DNA of 18,493 nt from an uncultured Campylobacter sp. GTDB taxonomy: Bacteria > Campylobacterota > Campylobacteria > Campylobacterales > Campylobacteraceae. The position numbers and the translations under genes were made by a program. The notes beneath the pieces were generated by a model. That model was not told the origin of the DNA, searched no databases, and was given only the letters and a program-made list of their open reading frames with translations. The DNA lies in NCBI RefSeq assembly GCF_937997405.1, contig NZ_CALKTL010000061.1:1-18493 (forward strand). The letters are read 5' to 3'. Positions 7,803-14,790 of the stretch are shown here, piece after piece (within the stretch, counting starts at the first letter, position 1; each line of letters starts with the position of its first letter).

Positions 7803-8564
7803 ATGGACGATAAACTGATCTTAGGCGGCAAGGAGTTTAGCTCGCGCCTGATAATGGGCTCGGGCAAGTTCGATCACGCGATGATCGACGCCTGCGTGCG
7901 GTATGCGGGCTGCGAGATCGTCACGCTTGCGCTGCGCCGCGTGAACGAAAGCAAGAGCCGCAATATCTTGGATTTCATCCCTCGCGGCGTCACGCTGCTG
8001 CCAAACACCAGCGGCGCACGAAATGCCGCCGAGGCGCTGCGGATCGCACGGCTCGCGCGCGAGCTGGGCTGCGGCGACTTCGTAAAGATCGAGATCATAG
8101 GCGACAGCAAGTACCTTCTGCCCGACAACGCCGAGACGATCAAAGCCTGTGAGGCCCTAGCGCGCGAGGGCTTCGCGCCGCTTGCCTACATGCACGCCGA
8201 TCTGTGCGTCGCGCGCGATCTGGTAAGCGCAGGAGCCGCCGCCGTGATGCCTCTGGCTGCGCCAATCGGCTCCAACCGCGGGTTGATGATGCGCGGGATG
8301 ATCGAAATTTTGCTAGGCGAAATCGACGTGCCGATCATCGTAGATGCGGGGCTCGGCGCGCCTAGCGAGGCCTGCGAGGCGATGCAGATGGGCTGCGCTG
8401 CGGTGATGGTAAATACGGCGATCGCCACGAGCGGGGATCTGGCGCTGATGGCGCGGGCGTTTGCGCTCGGCGTGCAGGCAGGGCGCGATGCCTATCTGGC
8501 GGGGCTTGGCGCCGTTTGCAAAACGGCCTGCGCAAGCTCGCCGCTAACGGGATTTTTGAGGTAG
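7803..8564 (+). CDS. thiG: Thiazole synthase ThiG
   Basis: Condenses 1-deoxy-D-xylulose 5-phosphate, dehydroglycine and the sulfur of ThiS-thiocarboxylate into the thiazole phosphate of thiamine; a cytoplasmic TIM barrel. 253 residues, normal length. Visible hallmarks are MGSGKF (18-23), the VKIEIIGD block in which Lys95 should be the Schiff-base lysine, LLPDN (105-109), the PLAAPIGSNRG phosphate-binding loop, IIVDAGLGAPS, and the AVMVNTAIA strand near the C-terminus. The start follows GAGGA at 7794-7798 with a 4-nt spacer. A strong intrinsic terminator lies just after the stop, so thiG appears to end its transcript. Confidence 0.95.
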   Translation: MDDKLILGGKEFSSRLIMGSGKFDHAMIDACVRYAGCEIVTLALRRVNESKSRNILDFIPRGVTLLPNTSGARNAAEALRIARLARELGCGDFVKIEIIGDSKYLLPDNAETIKACEALAREGFAPLAYMHADLCVARDLVSAGAAAVMPLAAPIGSNRGLMMRGMIEILLGEIDVPIIVDAGLGAPSEACEAMQMGCAAVMVNTAIATSGDLALMARAFALGVQAGRDAYLAGLGAVCKTACASSPLTGFLR

Positions 8565-8865
8565 CGGTTAAAATTTTAAACGCGGCTTGGTTGTGCGAGC
8601 CGTGTTTTTTTGCGCGGAATTTGCCTTTCTTGAGTTATAGATACATATCGCGCAAGGTTTTTGTGCCATGTGAGTTAAATCTCAGCGTGCTTTGTTAAGC
8701 CCTATGCCGAACGATATAAATTCCGCACTTCGCTAGGCATCTTAAGGCGCTGCGGCGAAAAGTAATTTGGTAGCGGTGTAACGCGCAGCAAGCTCGGCGA
8801 TCAAATTTTAAAATTTCATAGGGCTGAAAGTAGCCCGATCGAAAGAAGCCTTATTAATCAGCGGG
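8565..8865. other. Convergent spacer between thiG and the Sel1-repeat gene
   Basis: Apart from the thiG terminator, the first ~250 bp hold nothing I can name. At the right edge, three complementary arms GGGCT (8821-8825), AGCCC (8832-8836) and GGGCT (8863-8867) allow two mutually exclusive hairpins. One of them, AGCCCG/CGGGCT (8832-8837 with 8862-8867), reaches into the stop codon of the minus-strand gene. They may serve as 3' end structures. Confidence 0.4.
8580..8611 (+). terminator. Intrinsic terminator after thiG
   Basis: ACGCGGCT (8580-8587) pairs with AGCCGTGT (8598-8605), 8 bp including one G-U, around a 10-nt loop, followed by a run of Ts to 8611. It starts 16 bp after the thiG stop and is the clearest + strand terminator in the window. 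Confidence 0.8.
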
Positions 8866-9483
8866 CTATTTTAGTATGTCGTATTTATCGCAGTATTCTC
8901 GTAAAGAGTCTTTATCGTAGCCGAATAACCCTGGGTGTTTTTTGCCCATTTCGCAGGCCTTTTGATAGTATTGTGTCGCCCTTGCTCTGTCGCCACCTGC
9001 TTCAAGAACTGAAGCAAAATTCCCGCACGCCATCCAACTTCCCGCATCGCAGGCTCTTCTGGCATATCCCATAGCCCGCGTCATATCCATTTTAACCCCT
9101 TTACCATTTGCATACATATAACCTAAATTGTTGCAGCCGTCTGTATATCCGCCGTCGCAAGCTTTATCGAATAGTTCGACAGCCTTTTTATAATCTTTTT
9201 TCACCCCTTTGCCACCATGATACATTGCTCCCAAATCCGAGCAAGCTACATAATCGTTTCCGTCGCAAGCCTTTTTAAAGTAGTAAAGTGCTTTTTTATA
9301 ATCCCTATCGGATGCGTTTCCCCCGAACAAGGTCGGATTTTTATAAATAGCGCCGGCGTAACTGCAAGCCTCAAAATCGCCTGCTTCGCACTTTTGCTCA
9401 AATTGTTTTCTTAGCGATTGAAACTCCGTTTCACTAAAAGCCACAGAGCCAAATAGGGCTAAAGCTAAGATGATTTTTTTCAT
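8866..9483 (-). CDS. Secreted cysteine-rich Sel1-repeat protein (HcpA-like)
   Basis: 205 residues from the ATG at 9483, chosen because AAAGGA lies just upstream on the minus strand and because it begins with a clear signal peptide (MKKIILALALFGSVAFS). A longer in-frame version to 9522 would put charged residues ahead of the signal. The mature protein is a chain of Sel1/TPR-like helical hairpins, each with a cysteine pair spaced C-x7-C: 32/40, 73/81, 109/117 and 145/153, with a final C177 and a C-terminal cysteine. This is the architecture of the Helicobacter cysteine-rich proteins (Hcp), which are exported and disulfide-stabilised. Function is unknown; a peptidoglycan or protein-binding role is possible. 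It lies opposite to, and between, thiG and thiH. Confidence 0.85.
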   Translation of the reverse strand: MKKIILALALFGSVAFSETEFQSLRKQFEQKCEAGDFEACSYAGAIYKNPTLFGGNASDRDYKKALYYFKKACDGNDYVACSDLGAMYHGGKGVKKDYKKAVELFDKACDGGYTDGCNNLGYMYANGKGVKMDMTRAMGYARRACDAGSWMACGNFASVLEAGGDRARATQYYQKACEMGKKHPGLFGYDKDSLREYCDKYDILK

Positions 9484-9507
9484 TACTTTTCCTTTAAATT
9501 TTACGAA

Positions 9508-9513
9508 AGTATA
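9508..9513 (-). promoter_or_regulatory. -10 box for the Sel1-repeat gene
   Basis: Read on the minus strand this is TATACT, in an AT-rich context and about 25 nt upstream of the ATG at 9483. AAAGGA sits between the two. Confidence 0.4.
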
Positions 9514-9592
9514 TTCTTTCATCTTTTAATAATCACTAAAATTTAAAATACGAATAGGCGCCCCCTCGTTTTGCAATTTTTTACCTAAATCC

Positions 9593-9601
9593 TGCTAAAA
9601 T
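9593..9601 (+). promoter_or_regulatory. Extended -10 promoter upstream of thiH
   Basis: TGCTAAAAT matches an extended -10 (TGnTAnAAT-like) and is preceded by a T-rich stretch at about 9576-9586. thiH needs its own promoter, because thiG ends in a terminator and an opposing gene lies between them. Confidence 0.5.
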
Positions 9602-9703
9602 GCACCTTTAGACCAAATGATGAGAAATTTGCGCGGCAAGAATTTTCGCACAAAAGCGTGCCGAGTGGAATTTAAATGAAAATTTAAAAGGAAAATTTTA
9701 AAG

Positions 9704-10837
9704 ATGATGGGAACCGGCTATATAGCGGGCATGGAGGATATCGGAAGCGAGATGATGGAGCACACGCTCGCTCTGCGCGAGGGCTTTTGCGAAGAGGCGA
9801 GCGAGGCTGACGTGCAAAGGGCGATCGGCGCGAAAAATAGAAGTCTACGCGATTTCGCCGCGCTACTGAGCGTGCGTGCGGGCAAGCATTTGGAGCAGAT
9901 CGCGCAAGCTGCGGCGCGCGAAAAGGCGACGCATTTCGGCAGCAACGTTGCCGTTTTCACGCCGATTTATATCTCAAACTACTGCGACAATCTCTGCGTT
10001 TACTGCGGCTTTAACTGCAAAAACAAAATCGCACGCGCAAGGCTCGATGAAGCGCAGCTAAAGGCGGAGTTTGAGGCGATAGCGGCGAGCGGGTTAGAAG
10101 AAATTTTAATCCTCACGGGCGAGAGCGAGAAAAACAGCCCCGTGCGCTACATCGGGCGCGCCTGCGAGCTCGCGCGGCAGTATTTTAAGGTAATCGGCGT
10201 CGAAATTTATCCGCTAAACTCCGCCGATTACGCCTATTTGCATGCTTGCGGCGTCGATTTCGTCACCGTTTTTCAAGAAACCTACGATCCCGCGCGCTAC
10301 GCGCAGCTGCATCTTGCGGGCAACAAGCGCGTTTTTGCGTATCGTTTCGCAGCCCAAGAGCGCGCGATTAGAGGCGGTATGCGCGGCGTGGGCTTCGCGG
10401 CGCTTTTGGGGCTCGGGGATTTCCGCCGCGATGCCTTTGCCACGGGCGTGCACGCGTGGCTGCTTCAGCGAAAGTACCCGCGCGCCGAGATCTCCTTTTC
10501 GGTGCCGCGTCTGCGCCCGATCATCAACAACGACAAAATAAACCCGAAAGACGTCGGCGAGCGCGAGCTGCTGCAGGTGATGTGCGCGTATCGGCTGCTG
10601 CTGCCAAGTGCGCAGATCACGATCTCCACGCGCGAGAGGGCGGGCTTCCGCGACAACGCGATCAGGATCGCGGCGAGTAAAATTTCGGCGGGCGTGAGCG
10701 TCGGTATCGGCGGGCACAGCGAGCAGAGGGGCGACGAGCAGTTCGAGATCAGCGACGCGCGCAGCGTAAGCGAGGTCTGCGAGGCGATCCGCGCAGGCGG
10801 GCTGCAGCCGCTGATGAGCGAGTATATCTATGTCTAA
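9704..10837 (+). CDS. thiH: Tyrosine lyase ThiH (2-iminoacetate synthase)
   Basis: Radical SAM enzyme that cleaves tyrosine to p-cresol and dehydroglycine (2-iminoacetate), the glycine-derived part used by ThiG; an oxygen-sensitive route that fits a microaerobic or anaerobic lifestyle. 377 residues. The iron-sulfur motif CDNLCVYC provides Cys94, Cys98 and Cys101, the CxxxCxxC of radical SAM proteins. Other family blocks are the TPIYISNYC strand leading into it, LTGE, the SFSVPRLRP segment and the C-terminal GIGGHSE. AAAGGA (9687-9692) is 11 nt before the ATG at 9704; the in-frame ATGs at 9707 and 9731 are alternative starts, so the first nine residues are uncertain. The stop overlaps the next ORF by 8 bp. 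Confidence 0.93.
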   Translation: MMGTGYIAGMEDIGSEMMEHTLALREGFCEEASEADVQRAIGAKNRSLRDFAALLSVRAGKHLEQIAQAAAREKATHFGSNVAVFTPIYISNYCDNLCVYCGFNCKNKIARARLDEAQLKAEFEAIAASGLEEILILTGESEKNSPVRYIGRACELARQYFKVIGVEIYPLNSADYAYLHACGVDFVTVFQETYDPARYAQLHLAGNKRVFAYRFAAQERAIRGGMRGVGFAALLGLGDFRRDAFATGVHAWLLQRKYPRAEISFSVPRLRPIINNDKINPKDVGERELLQVMCAYRLLLPSAQITISTRERAGFRDNAIRIAASKISAGVSVGIGGHSEQRGDEQFEISDARSVSEVCEAIRAGGLQPLMSEYIYV

Positions 10838-11519
10838 AAGCGCGGATATGCGAGCTTACGCCGCGAAACTTCGGCACGAGAGGCTTGCTTTGACGGCGAA
10901 ATTTCTAGAATTTTATGCGGCGAAATTCTGCGCTCGCATGGGTAAAATTTGCAACGCCTTTTTAAGAGGCGAGATTTGCGGTGCGTTACTTGCGGGCAGA
11001 TTTGGCGCCGCTAGACGCAGCAAAATTCGTAGCGTAAAATACTACGCCGAATTTTACAGCGCCGCACACGGTGATAAAATTTATGGCGCTATGGCGGATG
11101 ATAAAATTTTCGATGTCGTGTCGGCTCGCGCGGGAAATTTTGAGCTACAAAATGCGTGCGTAAATTTAAGACCTCGGAACACATACGCGGATTTAAAATT
11201 TAAGGGCAGTGCAAATTCCAAGCCCGAGGGTGGCATAAATTTCAAATTTAAAAACGGCGCGAGCTTCAGATTCCTATGCGGCGGCAACGCAAGGTCGCTA
11301 AAATCGAGGAGCTGGGCGAACGCTTTGAGTTTTAGCGCTGCGGCGGAAATTTCAGACCTTATTCGGGCGGGCGAAATTTTGAAATATGGCGTGACGGTGG
11401 GGATTTCGGCGTTCGCTCTAGCAAGTAAAATTTTAATCCCTAGCATCGCAGGCAAAATTTTAAATTTGAGCGCGGCGCCACGCGCGGATGTTGAGTTTAA
11501 AGGAGCAGGCGGATGCTAG
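10830..11519 (+). CDS. Unrecognised ORF bridging thiH and tenI
   Basis: 229 codons. The ATG lies inside the last codons of thiH (8-bp overlap) and the TAG overlaps the start of the next gene by 7 bp, so translation could be coupled at both ends. I recognise no domain. The product is low in complexity, rich in Ala, Lys, Phe, Ser, Gly and Asn, strongly basic at the start, with no clear signal peptide and one weakly hydrophobic stretch (GVTVGISAFALASKILIPSIAG). The DNA repeats TAAAATTT words throughout, twice as GATAAAATTT in the same reading frame (Asp-Lys-Ile at 11073 and 11100). No ribosome binding site precedes the ATG. It is either a genuine fast-evolving protein or spacer DNA that has stayed open in this frame. 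Confidence 0.45.
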   Translation: MSKSADMRAYAAKLRHERLALTAKFLEFYAAKFCARMGKICNAFLRGEICGALLAGRFGAARRSKIRSVKYYAEFYSAAHGDKIYGAMADDKIFDVVSARAGNFELQNACVNLRPRNTYADLKFKGSANSKPEGGINFKFKNGASFRFLCGGNARSLKSRSWANALSFSAAAEISDLIRAGEILKYGVTVGISAFALASKILIPSIAGKILNLSAAPRADVEFKGAGGC

Positions 11520-12706
11520 ATTTTGAGCTTGCTTCGCGCATTACGATCATCACAAATCGCGCGCTCTGCGGCGGCGAGGCGGCACTGCTTGCGCGTATAG
11601 CGGATTTTGCCGCAACGGGCGTAGGCGAGATCGTCGTACGCGAAAAAGACCTGAGCGAGAAAGCTTACGCAGCGCTGTTTGGTAAAATTTTACTCGCTTG
11701 CGAGAACGGATTTTGTGCGGATACGGTCCGCGCGGACGAAATTTTTGCAAATGAAGCTCGTACCGCTAAATTTGGCGAAACCCATGCTTTCACGAGTGAA
11801 TTAGACGCGAGCGCGGCCTGCGCGGATAAAATTTCGCTCCGCGAGCGCGACGAGGATAAAATTTTATTAAAAAAGCTCCATGTGAGCGGCGGCAGGAGCG
11901 GGCTTTGCGCGGATGCGGCCCACAAGTACGGTGCCGCTACAGATGAGACACGGCCTAAAAATTCCGCTTGCGTTTTAGATAAAATTTTGTCTGAAAATTT
12001 TACCGGCGCCGCAAATCGCGCGGGTGATAGTGCGCCGGGTGAAATTTCACTTTGCGGCGCCGTATGCGAAACGAAACCTGCGACGAGGAGCGCGCAAGGT
12101 ACAGACAGTGCAAATGACGCAGAGGGCATGCAGAGCACAGTAGACGCGAGGAACTCGCAGAGCGCGCAGTACACGGAAAGTATAAAGGGCGTAGAAAATT
12201 CACAGAGCGCGAAAAAGGCGGAAAACTCGCAGAGTGCAGAGGGTGCGCAGAATGCAAAGAGTTCTAATCGCCAGCCTACGATCTTTGTGCATAATTTTGC
12301 AGATTTTGCGCTGCGGGCAGGCGAGAGAAATTTATGGCTGCCGCTCGGGGTTTTGCGGAGCTTTAGCGCGGCGCACGGCGCGGAGTTTTTGCGTGCAAAT
12401 TTCAAAAAACTGGTCGCTTCCTGCCACAGCGAGGCGGAGGCGCGCGAGGCGCTGGAGCTGGGTGCCGGCGCGATCTGTCTGAGCCATATATTTGTGACCG
12501 ATTGCAAGGCGGGGCTAGCGCCGAGGGGGCTAAATTTGATCCGCGTCGTGCGGGAGTTTTTCGCGGGCGAAATCTACGCGCTAGGCGGCATAACGCCGCG
12601 CAATTTCGCCTCCGTCCTACGCGCGGGAGCCGATAGGATCGCCGTTATGAGCTCGGCGATGACGGCACGGGACGCGAGCGATTTCATAAGAAAATTTAAG
12701 AAATAA
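11513..12706 (+). CDS. tenI: TenI/ThiE-family protein with a large internal low-complexity insert
   Basis: 397 residues, about twice the usual ~210. The conserved TIM-barrel sequence is in two blocks: residues 1-68 (ITIITNRAL, EIVVREKDL) and about 254-397 (ASCHSEAEAREAL, HIFVTDCKAG with His325, YALGGITPRN, ADRIAVMSSA). The HIFVTDCK block matches thiazole tautomerase TenI (HVFETDCK in B. subtilis, with the catalytic His), whereas thiamine phosphate synthase ThiE has GPVFxTxTK there; the Asp-containing ThiE motif before it is also not evident (NLWLPLGVLRS). So aromatisation of the ThiG product is the best guess; ThiE activity cannot be excluded. Residues 69-253 are a non-conserved insert. AAAGGAG at 11499-11505 gives a strong start. 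This is the position of the TenI-like gene Cj1043c in C. jejuni. Confidence 0.8.
   Translation: MLDFELASRITIITNRALCGGEAALLARIADFAATGVGEIVVREKDLSEKAYAALFGKILLACENGFCADTVRADEIFANEARTAKFGETHAFTSELDASAACADKISLRERDEDKILLKKLHVSGGRSGLCADAAHKYGAATDETRPKNSACVLDKILSENFTGAANRAGDSAPGEISLCGAVCETKPATRSAQGTDSANDAEGMQSTVDARNSQSAQYTESIKGVENSQSAKKAENSQSAEGAQNAKSSNRQPTIFVHNFADFALRAGERNLWLPLGVLRSFSAAHGAEFLRANFKKLVASCHSEAEAREALELGAGAICLSHIFVTDCKAGLAPRGLNLIRVVREFFAGEIYALGGITPRNFASVLRAGADRIAVMSSAMTARDASDFIRKFKK
11717..12271 (+). repeat. Low-complexity insert within the TenI-like gene
   Basis: Roughly codons 69-253. The first half repeats GATAAAATTT at 11825, 11855 and 11978, always read as Asp-Lys-Ile. The second half (about 12130-12255) repeats a short unit seen in the protein as NSQSAQ, NSQSAKKAE and NSQSAEGAQ (residues 214, 229, 238), with the DNA core CTCGCAGAG or close variants. 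It has no hydrophobic core and is probably a disordered loop. The frame is kept across the whole insert. Confidence 0.7.
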
Positions 12707-12851
12707 ATCGATCCAAAAACGCGGTTTGTTTCCGTTGCCGCGCCCTTGCTGCCGTCATTGCGCTGCATGCGACGCGACGCAAAAACACATATTTTAATAA
12801 AATCAAAAACGCGCGAAACGAACGCGATTTATTGCGATTTAAGCCCAAAGT

Positions 12852-12857
12852 TATAAA
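12852..12857 (+). promoter_or_regulatory. -10 box for the membrane protein gene at 12888
   Basis: TATAAA within TTATAAAATA, 30 nt before the TTG start, in AT-rich DNA. It is followed by AAGGA at 12877-12881. I see no convincing terminator for the thi genes in 12707-12850. Confidence 0.45.
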
Positions 12858-12887
12858 ATACGAGCGATTTAAGCTTAAGGATATTTT

Positions 12888-13904
12888 TTGGATAAAGTGC
12901 GGCTTGAGGAATCAAAAAAGCTTCTAAACGAACAGCGCCGAAATTTAAAACAAAAGCTGCGAAAAGGCGCTAGCGTCGAAATTTTTGACGATACGGATTT
13001 CAGCGATGCGGCGGATCGCAGATCATTAAATTCAAACGATGCAAATTTGAGTAGTAAAAGCTTTAAAAATGCGAATTTTAATCCAACAGACCCCAAATTG
13101 CAAGCCGATCATCTTTGCGGCGCAAATTTCCGAGATAGAAATTTAAACGGCACGAATTTAAACTCAAAAGACGAGGTAAAATTTCAAAATTTAAACTCAG
13201 GCGGTGTTTCATCGCGGGGCGCTAAAACTCGTGATTACGACAAAGAGCCGTTGGTCATCAAAGACTATATGCCGATCGTAAATATTATAGCTATAGTAGC
13301 GTTGCTTTGTTTTGCTATGTTTATAAATTTAGTATTTAATATTCCCTATGATAGAAAAGTTGCGAATATTCTGCTTACTGGACCTTTGGTTGCCAGGGCT
13401 CTTAAGGGCTTTTCGCAGCATTACGGAAGGAAATTTATATTTTTAAACTCAAGCATAAAATGTATAAAATCAGGCGAGCAGCTCGTAATGAAATTTGATG
13501 ATATTTTATATTTCAAAAAGACTTTCGCGCTTGTTTATGAAAGCGAGACGCGAAAATATACCGAAACGGAAAGAATTATAGGAAAAACCTGCCTTACCAT
13601 ATACGTACTCGCTTATATTTATGGTGCGATATTTGATGATTCTATGATAGTTTTCATAATGTTATTCTGCTGCATGGGAGCGGTTATCTTTCTTTTCATA
13701 CCGCAAATGATTTTTCATTTGTTTAAGGGCGGATTATTTTCATGTAGGTTTGTCGATGTTTTAATTATAGATGCACTTTACAATAAATTTTTTATATTTA
13801 TACCCACTAATAAAGAATATAACGAGCTTAAAAAATATATGAAATTAAAATTTAATAAAGACCTAGACGCGCCAAATTATCTTTTAAGAGTTAAAAATTT
13901 TTAA
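12888..13904 (+). CDS. Unknown membrane protein, TTG start
   Basis: 338 residues. The TTG start is supported by AAGGA six bases upstream and a -10 box further up; no ATG occurs near it. Order of parts: a charged, probably helical N-terminus (1-30); an Asn/Asp/Leu/Phe-rich stretch (about 46-110) with ANLSS, ANFNP and NGTNL units that looks like degenerate pentapeptide repeats; a membrane helix (about 128-151); a soluble segment (about 160-232); two closely spaced hydrophobic helices (about 238-282); and a basic C-terminal tail. I do not recognise a family. The part after about 13265 is markedly AT-rich compared with its neighbours, while the N-terminal third resembles the local low-complexity sequence, so the gene may be a composite. 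Confidence 0.7.
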   Translation: MDKVRLEESKKLLNEQRRNLKQKLRKGASVEIFDDTDFSDAADRRSLNSNDANLSSKSFKNANFNPTDPKLQADHLCGANFRDRNLNGTNLNSKDEVKFQNLNSGGVSSRGAKTRDYDKEPLVIKDYMPIVNIIAIVALLCFAMFINLVFNIPYDRKVANILLTGPLVARALKGFSQHYGRKFIFLNSSIKCIKSGEQLVMKFDDILYFKKTFALVYESETRKYTETERIIGKTCLTIYVLAYIYGAIFDDSMIVFIMLFCCMGAVIFLFIPQMIFHLFKGGLFSCRFVDVLIIDALYNKFFIFIPTNKEYNELKKYMKLKFNKDLDAPNYLLRVKNF

Positions 13905-13907
13905 CTC
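13888..13907. terminator. Perfect 20-bp palindrome at convergent gene ends
   Basis: GAGTTAAAAA followed directly by its reverse complement TTTTTAACTC, overlapping the stop codon of the + strand gene and lying 25 bp from the stop of the convergent minus-strand gene. It could act as a weak bidirectional terminator, though an RNA hairpin would lose the central A/T pairs to its loop. Confidence 0.4.
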
Positions 13908-13932
13908 AGGCATTTTTCGAATTTACGAAGTC

Positions 13933-14790
13933 TCATTCCACGAGCCGCGCGCGGATGTCGCCGAAGAGCAGCACGTCCTTCAAAACGGCGCGATCGGCGT
14001 AACCGCGCTCGTTTAGACTCAGGTGCAGCTCGCCTCGGCTGCTCGAAAATATCGGCTGGTTGATGAAAACCACGTAAATCGCCGCAGCCTGCTTATCTGC
14101 ACCCGCGCCGCGCCCTTTAAAATTTGCGTCCGTTGCGCCGGTTTTCGTATCTGCTCCGCTAGAGCTTGCGCTTGCCGCTACGTCGGAGTTGGTGTCCGCA
14201 TCGCTAGGCGGCGCGACGCCAAGCTCGCTCGCGATATTTGCAGCGGCACTTCCGCGCGGCCTTTCGATGTCGATCCTTCCGTCGGTGCTCTTTGCGCCTG
14301 CGGCTCGGACGAAAAATTTATCGCCCGAGTGCGGAATTTTAGAGAAATTGAAAAACAAACTCAGCAGGTCGTTCGTCGCAAAATAGGGCAAAATTTCATC
14401 GCTTACGAGCTGCAGCTCGCCGCCCGTGCCCTTGAACTTTTGAAATTTTATCGTTTTACGCGCGTAGTCGAAGGTGTAGGTTTTGCGCTCGTTTTTCGTC
14501 GTTTTGCTCTTTTTGCGCGAGACCTCGTGGACGTAGAGATCGGGCACCAAAAGCCCCGCCACGACGCGCCCCTTTGAGTGGAAGCTCTCGCGCCTTTGTC
14601 CGCTCAGGCTGCCTGCGACGCCCTGCGCAACGGCGTCCATTACGATCTCGTAGCGATCGCCCTGCCGCACGAGCCGCGTATTTGCGCTGCCGACCGCGCC
14701 GAAAACGCCGAACGAAATCTCATATTTCGCGCTGATCGTCTCGCCAAAAAGCGCACTCGCGCACAAAATCAAAGTAGCAAAAAATTTCAT
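13933..14790 (-). CDS. DUF3108-like exported protein
   Basis: 285 residues with an N-terminal signal peptide (MKFFATLILCASALFG), so probably periplasmic. The mature sequence starts as a beta-rich domain typical of DUF3108: SAKYEISFGVFG, then alternating strands with RYEIVMDAVAQG, a DYARKTIKF segment and LLSLFFNF. The assignment is by overall pattern and is less certain than for the enzymes here. Between about residues 178 and 236 lies an Ala/Ser/Gly/Asp-rich insert of low complexity, after which the conserved pattern resumes with IYVVFINQPIF and DVLLFGDIRARL. The ribosome binding site on the minus strand, AAGGAAGGTAAGG, runs up to the ATG. Function is unknown; it stands alone, convergent with the preceding gene. 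Confidence 0.7.
   Translation of the reverse strand: MKFFATLILCASALFGETISAKYEISFGVFGAVGSANTRLVRQGDRYEIVMDAVAQGVAGSLSGQRRESFHSKGRVVAGLLVPDLYVHEVSRKKSKTTKNERKTYTFDYARKTIKFQKFKGTGGELQLVSDEILPYFATNDLLSLFFNFSKIPHSGDKFFVRAAGAKSTDGRIDIERPRGSAAANIASELGVAPPSDADTNSDVAASASSSGADTKTGATDANFKGRGAGADKQAAAIYVVFINQPIFSSSRGELHLSLNERGYADRAVLKDVLLFGDIRARLVE

Noticed and set aside
8516..8698. 60-codon + strand ORF after thiG
   Set aside because: Begins inside thiG in another frame, runs through the thiG terminator and has no start signal.
10214..10717. 167-codon minus-strand ORF opposite thiH
   Set aside because: Lies entirely within the thiH coding sequence; Arg/His/Ala-rich product with no motif.
11665..12507. 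280-codon minus-strand ORF opposite tenI
   Set aside because: Antisense shadow of the insert: Ser/Ala/Cys/Phe-rich, no start signal. The + frame encodes the TenI motifs at both ends.
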